This document shows, in pieces, positions 16,042-24,559 of a stretch of DNA of 34,374 nt. How positions within the stretch are numbered: position 1 is the stretch's first letter; each line of letters opens with the position of its first letter. The position numbers were made by a program, and so were the translations under genes. A model generated the notes under the pieces. The model was not told where the DNA came from, did not search any database, and worked only from the letters and a program-made list of their open reading frames with translations. This stretch comes from JBOGXB01 sp050694215 (lineage in GTDB: Bacteria > Actinomycetota > CADDZG01 > WHSQ01), in NCBI GenBank assembly GCA_050694215.1, contig JBOGXB010000015.1, positions 1-34,374 of the forward strand. Direction: 5' to 3'.

Positions 16042-16866
16042 TTAGGCTAGCCCCCACCCGTCAAAGTCTTCTCCCATATACCGGCGCAAGCGGCGGACAT
16101 CGTCGCGCAAGCGATCCTCGATTTCGCGACGAGCGCCGTCGGATAGCCCCGGGCGGGGCGGTGCTTTCTTCGTCGTAAATCGATTCTTCAGTCGGACGAG
16201 GGACCGCGGAGCAACAGAGGCGGCGTTGCTATAGCCGGGGATCTTCCTGAGCGCTTGGTCGAGAGGTCGCCGCTGACGCCGGGCGGAGGTGTTATGAAAC
16301 TCCCTTTCTAGCTGCTTGGACTGGAAGCTGCCGTCCACTCCGAGGAACTCGTAGACACGCCTGAGGGTCTGTATCCGATCGCTCCTCAGGTCCTCCGACT
16401 TCACGATGAGCAACTGGTCCCGGGAGAAATACTCGAGATATTGCTCGATTTGCATGGCATAGCTACTTACGAGCCAGTAACCGTCGTTCAAGAGAGGTCG
16501 GTCTGCGGAATAGTCGCGGTGCACGCCCCGAACCAAGTAGTCATGGTACTCAGACAACATCCGCTCGACCGGATGCCTGACCAGATACACGAGGCGAACC
16601 TCCGGGAGGATCTTTGCGATGCGGCTCGGAACTCCCGGGTGCAGGGGGTGTGCCGAGTACTCGGTAGATGCTTCACCGATGGCACGCGCCTCTCCTGCAT
16701 CGTCGAAGAGTCGCTCGTACCATTCCAGACCCCGTCCCCAGTTGGTTGAAAAGAACAAGGGTTCCTTGAGAGAAGGCATGAAGATCTGGGGATGGTCGAT
16801 GAGATAACGGTAAAGGCTGCTCGTTCCCCCCTTCATGGTTCCAATCACCAGGAAATTCGGAAGCAT
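16042..16866 (-). CDS. Sulfotransferase (heparan-sulfotransferase-like), first tandem copy
   Basis: A 274-residue paralogue of the following gene, with GTMKGGTSSLYRYL (9-22), RHPVERMLSEY and the same IEDRLRDDVRRLRRYMG C-terminal helix. Divergence is highest in the middle (about 120-220), which in this fold contributes acceptor binding, so the two copies may sulfate different positions. ATG 16866 has a strong AAGGAGG nine bases upstream and sits 107 bases from the GT2 gene stop, the widest gap in this stretch. An internal promoter there is possible, but none was identified. Confidence 0.88.
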   Translation of the reverse strand: MLPNFLVIGTMKGGTSSLYRYLIDHPQIFMPSLKEPLFFSTNWGRGLEWYERLFDDAGEARAIGEASTEYSAHPLHPGVPSRIAKILPEVRLVYLVRHPVERMLSEYHDYLVRGVHRDYSADRPLLNDGYWLVSSYAMQIEQYLEYFSRDQLLIVKSEDLRSDRIQTLRRVYEFLGVDGSFQSKQLEREFHNTSARRQRRPLDQALRKIPGYSNAASVAPRSLVRLKNRFTTKKAPPRPGLSDGARREIEDRLRDDVRRLRRYMGEDFDGWGLA

Positions 16867-16973
16867 CTCAGACGACCTCCTTCAATTGTGACCTCTAAGC
16901 GAGTTGGCGCAGACGCCCCGACGGGCTCCCGACGTTCCGGGTACTTCTCAGCTGATCGCAGGACTCGACTCGG

Positions 16974-18053
16974 CTACCGATTCGAGGCCGAATGAGCTTT
17001 TCCGGATCTTTGCGGACGACGGCGCACAATGCGCGTCAGCCTCTGGACTCCCTTTCTGATCTTTCGACCGCTCGAACCGGGCAACAGCTCGGAAAGAATC
17101 TCAGTCAGCTCTCGTGAAGGGAGCAAGGACGGCTCCCGTCTGACCGCCTCCCGAACCACGCTCCATTTCTCAGCGATGGATTGGGCGCCGTCGACCTTCC
17201 GTCTCGTTATCCACACGCTCTCGACTCTCGAGGCGCGACGTATGCCGGCGTGGATGTCGTCGAGATCCCGGAGACCGTCCCCGAACTGTTGGAGAAACCG
17301 CCTCTTCACGTCGTTTCTGTCCTCGAGCCACTTCAGCGTCGCCTTGTAGACTCCCGATTCGAATTCGTTGATCCTCTCCTTCACATTCTCGGCTTCGGGG
17401 TGGACTCGGCTCGAAACGAGTGGCTCTGCGATGTATGCGACCCTGTCTGCTCGGCGGACCAATCTCAGCGCCAGGCCCAGATCACTCGCAGGCCCATCGG
17501 CCGGATCGAGCCTTACATCGTCATCGACGATGGAGCGCCGAATGACCGCCGTCGGAAAGTTGATCCAGCACGGAGGGATTGCAGTGAGCAAACTGCGGAG
17601 AACGGCATCCCCCGCCTCGACGCCGTGCTCTTTACCTCCGCCGTAGTGGGCCTCGATCCGGGTGCTGCCGTTGGGGGCGATGTGAATGAAGTTGTTGGCC
17701 GAATATACGGCGTCTACATTCGGCTGCTCATCCAGAATCGCAACCTTGCGCTCGAGATTCCCCGGCAGCATGAGATCGTCATCAGGCAACACCGTTACTA
17801 AGGGAGCTTCTCCAACGCGAAAACCAAGAGATATGTTTGCTAGATGGCCGATGTTGGTCTCGTTCCGGACATGGTGCAGTCTCGAGTCCCGGAGAGAAGC
17901 GATGACATCGGCTGTGTCGTCCGTCGAGGCATTATCGAGGATGATCACTTCGATATCTGCCAGCGACTGCTCGAGGACGCTCTCCAGAGCCTCTCGCAGC
18001 AGGCTCGACCTGTTGTAGGTGGGGATGCAGACGGTGACACGAGGGTCAGCCAT
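16974..18053 (-). CDS. Glycosyltransferase family 2 (GT-A)
   Basis: A 359-residue inverting-type glycosyltransferase. The nucleotide-binding N-terminus has VTVCIPTYNRSSLLREAL (7-24) and EVIILDNASTDDT (35-47); the metal-binding acidic motif is VLPDDDLM (88-95). The C-terminal ~130 residues are charged and helical, ending in a basic tail that may touch the membrane. I start it at ATG 18053, preceded by AAAGGAAG, because the longer frame upstream is only the shadow of the next gene. It overlaps that gene's end by 8 bases. No transmembrane helix is visible. Confidence 0.88.
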   Translation of the reverse strand: MADPRVTVCIPTYNRSSLLREALESVLEQSLADIEVIILDNASTDDTADVIASLRDSRLHHVRNETNIGHLANISLGFRVGEAPLVTVLPDDDLMLPGNLERKVAILDEQPNVDAVYSANNFIHIAPNGSTRIEAHYGGGKEHGVEAGDAVLRSLLTAIPPCWINFPTAVIRRSIVDDDVRLDPADGPASDLGLALRLVRRADRVAYIAEPLVSSRVHPEAENVKERINEFESGVYKATLKWLEDRNDVKRRFLQQFGDGLRDLDDIHAGIRRASRVESVWITRRKVDGAQSIAEKWSVVREAVRREPSLLPSRELTEILSELLPGSSGRKIRKGVQRLTRIVRRRPQRSGKAHSASNR

Positions 18054-19335
18054 GTCTCTCTTCCTTTCTGGACGTGGCGAACTCCGAGCTGTTCCTGGAG
18101 GAAGACTGTCTCCTTCGATCTCTTTCCGCGGGCGCGCTCTCGCGTGCCACTTCCCCAAAAAGCTTCGCCAACTTGGCCCCGCTGCGCGTCCAGGTGAACT
18201 TCCTGCTGTGCTCCAACCCGGTCGCAACCATTCGCCTTCTCAGTGTCTCGTCGTTCAGCGCTTTCGCTATCCCATCTCTGATACCGAGGACGTCTGTGGG
18301 GTCCACGTACAGAGCCGCATCACCTCCGGCCTCGGGCAGGCCCCCGGCCTTCGAGGTCACAACCGGAGTGCCGCACGCCATGGCTTCAACCACCGGTATG
18401 CCGAAGCCCTCGAGAAGAGAGGGCAGAACCAATAGCCGCGCCTCGGCGAGTAGAGGTGGCCTCTCGTCCTCATCTACATAGCCAAGAAAGCGGACTCTTT
18501 CCTCGACTCCTAGCTCGCGCGTCTTGGCGAAGACCTCGTCGTTTTTCCACCCCTTTGCTCCGGCAATGACAAGGGGAATTTGACTGTCGGTCTCGAGACG
18601 GGCGAACGCCTCGATGGCGCGGATGAGGTTCTTTCGCGGCTCCAGGGTACCCAGTGCCAGGATGTACGGTCCTGTGAGACCGTATCGCTCCCTGACTCGC
18701 CGGCGCAGATCCCCATCCACGTCTGGATTGAAGGCTGAGTGGTCCACCCCAGGATACAAGACGACTACCTTGTCGGGCCTCGCGCCGTAGTGCTCTATGA
18801 GCGCCTGGCGGGTGCTCTGCGAATTGACGACGACGCGCGAGGCTCTATTTATGTAGCGCGGGAGATATTTCTCCAAGAAGGACGCGTACCCGCTTCTCGG
18901 CAGGGTCTCCGGCAGAAGCTTGAAGGCGAGATCATGCACGGCGATGACACTGGGCGACCTGAGAACGGGAAGCCCGACGAAATTGGGGAAGAAGTAGACG
19001 GCCGTGCCGTTCCGGCTCTTGAAGATGTCGATGGGTACCGGAAACTGCATGTCCCGCCGGCGAAGGACTTGATAGAGGTAACCGGGGGCGACCCGCGGAT
19101 GAATGTCGAATCCCCACCCCATCTCATTGGCAAGCCTGACCTGCCCGGCGGGTGGGGAAAAGGGCTTGAGCGCGAAGCGGAAACCGATCAAGGAGATCGC
19201 CGCCTGCGCTCCGGCACAATCCCGGAACGCTCGAAGCAGCTCGATCGAGTAGTGCGCGATCCCCGTTCTGGGGGGGAGAAGGGGGTCCGCGTGAACGAGA
19301 ACCCTATAGTTGGGCGAGCCTGAGAGCCGTTCCAT
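18046..19335 (-). CDS. Glycosyltransferase family 4 (mannosyltransferase-like)
   Basis: A 429-residue GT-B enzyme, close in pattern to WbdB/MtfB-type mannosyltransferases: RTGIAHYSIELLRAF (23-37), VIAVHDLAF (130-138), VVLYPGVDHSAF, LALGTLEPRKNL (226-237), and LEGFGIPVVEAMACG with the EX7E pair E309/E317. The ~35-residue C-terminal tail is rich in Ser, Arg and Glu and is outside the fold. ATG 19335 has GGGGGAA just upstream. Mannose specificity is only suggested by family resemblance. Confidence 0.88.
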   Translation of the reverse strand: MERLSGSPNYRVLVHADPLLPPRTGIAHYSIELLRAFRDCAGAQAAISLIGFRFALKPFSPPAGQVRLANEMGWGFDIHPRVAPGYLYQVLRRRDMQFPVPIDIFKSRNGTAVYFFPNFVGLPVLRSPSVIAVHDLAFKLLPETLPRSGYASFLEKYLPRYINRASRVVVNSQSTRQALIEHYGARPDKVVVLYPGVDHSAFNPDVDGDLRRRVRERYGLTGPYILALGTLEPRKNLIRAIEAFARLETDSQIPLVIAGAKGWKNDEVFAKTRELGVEERVRFLGYVDEDERPPLLAEARLLVLPSLLEGFGIPVVEAMACGTPVVTSKAGGLPEAGGDAALYVDPTDVLGIRDGIAKALNDETLRRRMVATGLEHSRKFTWTRSGAKLAKLFGEVARESAPAERDRRRQSSSRNSSEFATSRKEERHG

Positions 19336-19380
19336 TCTTCCCCCTACCCCGTGCTTCTCACTCGGGCCATAGATGTCTTC

Positions 19381-20688
19381 CTAGGTGGCCGACCGCCCGT
19401 GTACGGACGGCACCGGTTCGCCGGTGTCGTGCGTTCGTTCCGCCGGCTTCGATCCCGCCGCTCCGCGCGCGAGCTCAACGATCCGAGGAGCGATCCTGTC
19501 CCACCTGTAGCGACTCGTGTAGAGATCGTGTGCCCTGTTGACGATCGACTGTCGCTTGTCGAGGTCGGTCAAGAGCTCGATGGAGCCCTCGGCCAGTCCG
19601 TCTGGATCGTCGGCAATCAGCAGATGCTCGCCGCTCGCAATGTCCAGCCCTTCGCAGCCCACCGAGGTCGAGACCACGGGGATCCGATGCGCGAAGGCCT
19701 CCAGGATCTTGATCCTGGTGCCGCCCCCGAACCTGATCGGGACGACCACGACATCGGCGCGAGCGAGCTCGGCCTCGATGTCGGGCACCCTGCCCGTAAG
19801 AACGACGTCCTCGGACGCGAGGTCCGCAATCCGGTCGTCGTGGTGCCCCACGAGGCGAACCTTGACCTCGGGGATCCGGACACGGATACGGGGAACGACC
19901 TCCAGGACGAGGTAGCGAGCGGCGTCGGCATTGGGCGTATACGAGAAGGATCCGGCAAGCACCACCGTAGGAGGCTGTCGCACGTCTTCCCTCCCGACGG
20001 GACGAGAGGGCGGACTGTATCCGTTGGGAACCACCGCGCTGTTCGTGACCCCGAGCCGCTGTTGATCCAGCCGGCTGCAGACAACGATGGTTTCCACGGA
20101 TCCGGCAATGTGTCGCTGTAACGCCTTCCACCGGCGGCTGTTCACTGCCGTGTGAACCAAGGCCCCCCATCGGTGCAAGAGAGCGCGAGGAGCGGTAGCT
20201 CCTGTCCCGCGGGGAAGGCTGCTGCCTCCCGCTCCGGCTTGGAGCTTGGCCGCCATCTTCTGGTCCTCGAGGTCGTCAAGGTCGACGATGGTAGGTGCGT
20301 CCACCATGCCCCCTAGAGCCGAGAAGCTCTCTGCATGGGACATCCACACCAGGTCGTAGGGTGGTTTGGCCCACGCCGACAACTCCGATCGCACGCCCGA
20401 GTAATCCCGCGGGCCGATCTCGTAGGGGAGCCTGCTCCCTACCATCCACCGCGCGACCGTCCTGACCCGGTACGGGACTCCCCGGCGGATCGAGCATCCG
20501 ACTCGAGCAACCGGCTCGTCGAGAGTGGGGATCACCTCGTCGGCTTCCCGTCGCTCGTTCCTGGAGACCATGCAGAACAGGTCCACCTCACCCGCGCGCG
20601 CGAGAGCACGCACAATGTTGGCGACCCGCAAGCGCGCCCCACTGTTCTCGGGCCACGGAAACGTGTGAGTGACGACCAGAATCCTCAT
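19381..20688 (-). CDS. Glycosyltransferase family 4 (GT-B)
   Basis: A 435-residue GT-B glycosyltransferase. MRILVVTHTFPWPENSGARL (1-20) is the acceptor-domain start, VVPNGYSPP links the domains, VLAGSFSYTPNADA is the donor-domain start, and FGGGTRIKILEAFA replaces the usual EX7E block with the GGGxRxKxLE form seen in a large GT4 subgroup. ATG 20688 overlaps the preceding GT2 stop as ATGA, so I discard the 45-residue upstream extension. The region 175-205 contains a Gly/Ser/Ala-rich insertion. It probably adds one sugar to the repeat unit. Confidence 0.87.
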   Translation of the reverse strand: MRILVVTHTFPWPENSGARLRVANIVRALARAGEVDLFCMVSRNERREADEVIPTLDEPVARVGCSIRRGVPYRVRTVARWMVGSRLPYEIGPRDYSGVRSELSAWAKPPYDLVWMSHAESFSALGGMVDAPTIVDLDDLEDQKMAAKLQAGAGGSSLPRGTGATAPRALLHRWGALVHTAVNSRRWKALQRHIAGSVETIVVCSRLDQQRLGVTNSAVVPNGYSPPSRPVGREDVRQPPTVVLAGSFSYTPNADAARYLVLEVVPRIRVRIPEVKVRLVGHHDDRIADLASEDVVLTGRVPDIEAELARADVVVVPIRFGGGTRIKILEAFAHRIPVVSTSVGCEGLDIASGEHLLIADDPDGLAEGSIELLTDLDKRQSIVNRAHDLYTSRYRWDRIAPRIVELARGAAGSKPAERTHDTGEPVPSVHGRSAT

Positions 20689-21581
20689 CTGCTGAATTTG
20701 GTGTTCCTTCCTGAGCGGCCACGCAGACCGTCCACGAAGCCACGGACGATCGCGACTCGATGGGCCTTCGAGGGTGCGAGCTGAAAGCGTCGGGCCGTCT
20801 TCGCGGTATGCAGGATGGTCCACCTAACGTTGCCGTGTCGCCGCCGCAGGTAGAACTGGTTGCGGGCCATGTAGTAGCCACACCAGGGCTCGCCGCTGCT
20901 CGACTTGTGACGCGCCGCTTTGTGCGACACCCGGTCAACGAGCACCCGGAAGCCGGCGGCGCGAACCCGCAACCAGTACTCGAGGTCCTCCGCCCACCAG
21001 AACATGCTCTCGTCGGGGTACACGCCTTCGTCCACAACCCTGCGGGACAGCAGCGCGCCCCACCAGGGACCGAAGTCGGCCTCATGCAACCGGGCGCCGG
21101 AGGATGAAAGTGTTAGGCGATGGGTTCGCCCCGTTCGCATATCCACGTTCCTCCCCGAAGCCAAGACGCCGCCCACCGGAGGTCCCGGGACGTCTCGTTC
21201 GAACCGCTCCACCTCGTCGATCAAGCCGCGAAGACGAGGTGACGGCAAGCCGTGGTACCCGGTTTGGTCGTCCTCGCAAAGGTAGATCCAGGGTGCCGTG
21301 GAGAGATCACGCGCGTACCTCATGGCGTGAGCGAAGGCCCCTGCCGGCCCCACGTTTTGCGGGAGCGAGAGCACAGAGATGATCTTTTCCAGCTCGGCAT
21401 CGTCGAGGCCGCCCTCCCCATTGACCACGAGCACGACCTGGCTTGGGTCGAGCCCCTCGCTCCCGAGCAGGTCCAAGACGACTTGCGACGCCCACTGCGG
21501 TCTCCGGTACGTGAGTACGACTGCGATGGCGGACGAACGAGTTGCCTCGTCCGGTGCGCCGTTCGCCTGGGAGGTCGTCAC
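20685..21581 (-). CDS. Glycosyltransferase family 2 (GlfT/rhamnosyltransferase-like)
   Basis: A 298-residue GT-A enzyme. IAVVLTYRRPQWASQVV is the first strand-helix; VVLVVNGEGG and LPQNVGPAGAFAHAM form the nucleotide pocket; LCEDDQ is the metal-binding acidic motif; and DESMFWWAEDLEYWLR carries the catalytic-base region. HKAARHKSS after it resembles the His-containing loop of galactofuranosyl- and rhamnosyltransferases. GTG 21581 is fixed by AGGAGG (21589-21594) seven bases upstream; the frame upstream of it overlaps the kinase-like gene and is not coding. Donor specificity (galactofuranose or rhamnose) is a guess from the family. Confidence 0.87.
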   Translation of the reverse strand: MTTSQANGAPDEATRSSAIAVVLTYRRPQWASQVVLDLLGSEGLDPSQVVLVVNGEGGLDDAELEKIISVLSLPQNVGPAGAFAHAMRYARDLSTAPWIYLCEDDQTGYHGLPSPRLRGLIDEVERFERDVPGPPVGGVLASGRNVDMRTGRTHRLTLSSSGARLHEADFGPWWGALLSRRVVDEGVYPDESMFWWAEDLEYWLRVRAAGFRVLVDRVSHKAARHKSSSGEPWCGYYMARNQFYLRRRHGNVRWTILHTAKTARRFQLAPSKAHRVAIVRGFVDGLRGRSGRNTKFSR

Positions 21582-21592
21582 CCCGCCCCCTC

Positions 21593-22612
21593 CTACCATT
21601 CCGGCGCCAGCCAGGCCGCCGCCCGCCTGAACTCGCGATCCGCCACCAGTCCGAGCGCTAGCTCCCCCCAGCTTGTCCAACCACCCCGCCCATGACGCCG
21701 GCGCCGGACGGCCGTGCTCATGACCACCAGCGCGACGGCCCAGGCAAGCGGCAGTGGATGCCGCCACGCTCGCTCCATCTCCTCACGAAGGATCCTCCCC
21801 GCCCAGGCATCCATCCCTAGGACCGAGAGACCGGCGTCTCGGACCGAGGGAAACGCGCTCTGCCGCTGCGCCAGCAGGGTGAGCGCCCCCGGCGCGTAGC
21901 CAATGTCGAACCAGGGTTCGCTCAGAGCCGAGGCGTGCTCCCAATCGAGGAATCGCAGGGCCCCCCTATGCATGAGGACGTTGCCTACGGCAACGTCTCG
22001 GTGCTGCCACGAGGGCGTCCAGCGGATCCTCTCTCGGCCGAGCGCCCGGCCGAAGGCTCGAAAGTCCCTCTGCGCCCCGTCGTCAACTGGATGGACGGCC
22101 AGGAACTCCTCGACCATCTGCTGGAGCACGGTCTCGTCGGCCTCGCCGGGCTCCGTGGCCTGTCCCGTCGCTCTAGCCAGCTCGTCACTCCAGGAGAATG
22201 CTCCGGCCAGGAACCCTCGTACCAGGCGCCTGGCACGGATGGAGGCACGCCCAGTGATGTGTGGGACCAGAAGCCTGCGCCCTTCGAGGACCTGGGTGGC
22301 CAGCACCAGGCGACCGTCGACCCGATCCAGACCCAGAGCCTCGGGGACCGTGGCTCGCATGCCGGCGGGCACCTTGGGCCAGACCTCTTTGAGAGCCCAG
22401 AACTCAGCCTCCAGGTACTCCTCCTCCTGTGGCGTGAACGCGATCTTCAGCGCCGCTGCCGGACGCCTCTCCCCCATCGACAGAAGGAACACGATCGCCC
22501 GCCGACGATGGGCCGGCCCGCCCGCAAGGGCGACCGGCTCGATGCCTCGGCCCGCGTCACGCCCGAACCACGCCGGCCATCTCTCTGCCGCGTAGCTGGC
22601 GACCTCGCTCAC
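21593..22612 (-). CDS. APH/choline-kinase-like phosphotransferase
   Basis: A 339-residue protein with an aminoglycoside-phosphotransferase fold. The catalytic loop reads QHRDVAVGNVLMH (the HxDxxxxN form), followed by LRFLDWEHA, where Asp-Trp-Glu takes the place of the DFG metal site. The N-terminal lobe has ALKIAFTPQEEEYLEAEFWAL, with a lysine in a beta strand and a following acidic helix that fit the ATP-anchoring Lys-Glu pair. GTG 22612 overlaps the upstream stop as GTGA. In this locus it could phosphorylate a sugar, a lipid carrier or a precursor; nothing in the sequence names the substrate. Confidence 0.78.
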   Translation of the reverse strand: MSEVASYAAERWPAWFGRDAGRGIEPVALAGGPAHRRRAIVFLLSMGERRPAAALKIAFTPQEEEYLEAEFWALKEVWPKVPAGMRATVPEALGLDRVDGRLVLATQVLEGRRLLVPHITGRASIRARRLVRGFLAGAFSWSDELARATGQATEPGEADETVLQQMVEEFLAVHPVDDGAQRDFRAFGRALGRERIRWTPSWQHRDVAVGNVLMHRGALRFLDWEHASALSEPWFDIGYAPGALTLLAQRQSAFPSVRDAGLSVLGMDAWAGRILREEMERAWRHPLPLAWAVALVVMSTAVRRRRHGRGGWTSWGELALGLVADREFRRAAAWLAPEW

Positions 22613-23187
22613 CGGGCCTCGCCTGCACTCGTCCGGTGGGACACGATCGCCACGGCGGGTGTAAGTAGTGCCGAGACGGGGGTGAAGAAGGCGGAGCGTG
22701 CGAGGGCTCTCGTGAAGAGCCTCTTCCCCCCGCCGCCCAGCACGCCGGAACGCTGGACCCACCGTAGCGCTGAGTAGTTACCGGCAGGAAGCACGACCCG
22801 GGCAGTGCGAGCGGACGGCCACACACTGTACCGAGCGACGACGTCGAACCCCGCGTCCCGCAGTGCCCGCTCGAGCAGTGGAATCCGTGGAGTCCGGACT
22901 CGGCGCCAGCGGCGGTGGCTCAACAACCCGAGGATCGCGCCGCGGTTGCCGCGCTCGCAGGTCACGAGCAGAGTGCCTCCGACGGGGACGCGCTCGATCG
23001 CGGCAGCGAGGGCCGATGGCCATCCGGGGCCAGGCGCCCCCAGCTCGCAAAGCTCGTACGGTTTGCCACTCCCCGTGTCCTTCCCCGGCAGGAGCAGTTG
23101 CCAGATCGGATGAGTCGGTTCCACCGGCTCGAAGCTTCCGGGCGACGTAGCCGAAGGCGGGGAGATCGCGCTATGCATCGGCCCCAT
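22609..23187 (-). CDS. Small methyltransferase-like protein (possibly only the C-terminal half of the fold)
   Basis: A 192-residue protein I cannot place firmly. The middle, VPVGGTLLVTCERGNRG, resembles the late strands of class I SAM methyltransferases. The segment LLERALRDAGFDVVARYSVWPSARTARVVLP matches the C-terminal 'AGF-xx-xxY-xxxP' pattern of that superfamily (motif about residues 105-135). The glycine-rich SAM loop is not visible, so it is short, degenerate or a partial enzyme. ATG 23187 has GAGGAGG three bases upstream. It is coupled to the kinase-like gene (GTGA overlap), so the two probably act together. No membrane segment is clear. Confidence 0.55.
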   Translation of the reverse strand: MGPMHSAISPPSATSPGSFEPVEPTHPIWQLLLPGKDTGSGKPYELCELGAPGPGWPSALAAAIERVPVGGTLLVTCERGNRGAILGLLSHRRWRRVRTPRIPLLERALRDAGFDVVARYSVWPSARTARVVLPAGNYSALRWVQRSGVLGGGGKRLFTRALARSAFFTPVSALLTPAVAIVSHRTSAGEAR

Positions 23188-23220
23188 CGGCCTCCTCGCT
23201 CCGCATCGCTCGCGTCCGTT

Positions 23221-24507
23221 TCATGGCGCCAGAGACGCCTCTCCTGGTGACTTCACGCTAGTCAGAGCCTCGAGAACACGCTCGAGCTGCCGGTCCCAGG
23301 ACCATTCCTCTGCCACCCTGGTCCTGGCGGCCGAACCAAGCAGTCGCCGGCGTCCCGGGTCCCCATGAAGAATCTCGATCGCCCCGGCAAGGGCCTCCGG
23401 ATCGCCGGGCGGCACCAGCAGGCCGTCGACTCCGTCGGTAAGCAGACGATCGAGCTCACCCACTCTGGGACCGATCACCGCTCTGCCGCACGCCATGTAC
23501 TCCCTGAGCTTCAGCGGGGAGTAGTGGAAGCCCTCCTCACCGCGGTCCAGGACGAGTGACACGTCCATCGCACCGATGTGACCGGCGACCTCAGCGTAAG
23601 GAACGGTCCCGGTGAAGACGACGTTGCGGAGTCCGAGGTCGTGGGCGAGTCGCTCCATTCGAGCACGTTCGAGCCCGTCGCCCACCAGCAAGAGCGCGAG
23701 GTCGGGAAGGCGGTCCTGGATCTGAGAGGCGGCCTGTAAGGCCAGCTCCATCCCGTGGAATCGCCGAAAGCTCCCGAGCCAACCCACCACGAACTTGCCC
23801 TCCAGGCCGAGGCGACGGCGGACCGACTCGCCGGACGCCTCCGGAGTGAATGCGTCGAGATCCACGCTGCACGGGGTCACGATGATCCGTTCCGGGGGGA
23901 CGCCGCGGGTCATCAGCTCCTTCGCTACCTCGTCCGAGACACACGCGACCAGGTCGGCCGAGCGGAGCTGCCGTCTCTCACCGGTGAGCTCTAAGAGCTT
24001 CCCCCACCCAGGCCTGCGGACGCCCCACTTGCGCGCCTCCCAGACAAGTGGAGCATCCACGAAGAGGACGAGTGGCACCCCGCGTGCCCGTGCCAGCTCA
24101 AACCCGGCTGTATGGAAGAGGTCGTGACGCTGCCAGACGAAGGCGAGGTCGTGCTCGTTCCACGGTCCATCCAGAGCCGCACCTCGGTAGCGGCGAGCTT
24201 TCCGTATCTGTAGAACGTCCTTGGCGAGGGTTCGAAGGGTCATCGGCACAAACCTCCGCCATCTACGCTGGTTCGCGGGAGCGAGCGTTGGGCGGGTTGC
24301 GAGCTCGGCGGCCTCGTCCGGGGAGCAGACCCCATTTGGAGTGAGGATCCATGCGCTGCCGCACCGCTTGCGCGCGGCCTCTGCCCATCCGGCCGCCGTG
24401 ATCCATACGGCCACGGGCCCCGACTGCCCCGTGCACGGGCTGGGCATCACGAAGAGAGCGCCTCGCTTCTCGTTGTCGTCGCTCTGCATCATGTGGGTGG
24501 GGGTCAT
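23221..24507 (-). CDS. Glycosyltransferase family 4 (GT-B)
   Basis: A 428-residue GT-B protein. RGALFVMPSPCTGQSG opens the acceptor domain, QRHDLFHTAGFELAR lies near the cleft, VSDEVAKELMTRG and VTPCSVDLDAF end the N-domain, and VVGWLGSFRRFHGME starts the donor domain. FHYSPLKLREYMACGRAV replaces the classic EX7E, with Glu in KLREYM. The start is ATG 24507, or ATG 24492 or 24489; no strong ribosome site separates them. It is 52 bases after the preceding gene. The long N-terminal segment (about 30-110) with many Arg residues is larger than usual. Confidence 0.87.
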   Translation of the reverse strand: MTPTHMMQSDDNEKRGALFVMPSPCTGQSGPVAVWITAAGWAEAARKRCGSAWILTPNGVCSPDEAAELATRPTLAPANQRRWRRFVPMTLRTLAKDVLQIRKARRYRGAALDGPWNEHDLAFVWQRHDLFHTAGFELARARGVPLVLFVDAPLVWEARKWGVRRPGWGKLLELTGERRQLRSADLVACVSDEVAKELMTRGVPPERIIVTPCSVDLDAFTPEASGESVRRRLGLEGKFVVGWLGSFRRFHGMELALQAASQIQDRLPDLALLLVGDGLERARMERLAHDLGLRNVVFTGTVPYAEVAGHIGAMDVSLVLDRGEEGFHYSPLKLREYMACGRAVIGPRVGELDRLLTDGVDGLLVPPGDPEALAGAIEILHGDPGRRRLLGSAARTRVAEEWSWDRQLERVLEALTSVKSPGEASLAP

Positions 24508-24559
24508 CTCGCTGATCCTGCCTTAGTTATCCAGGGGTCGAGGGCGGCGGTTTCCACTC

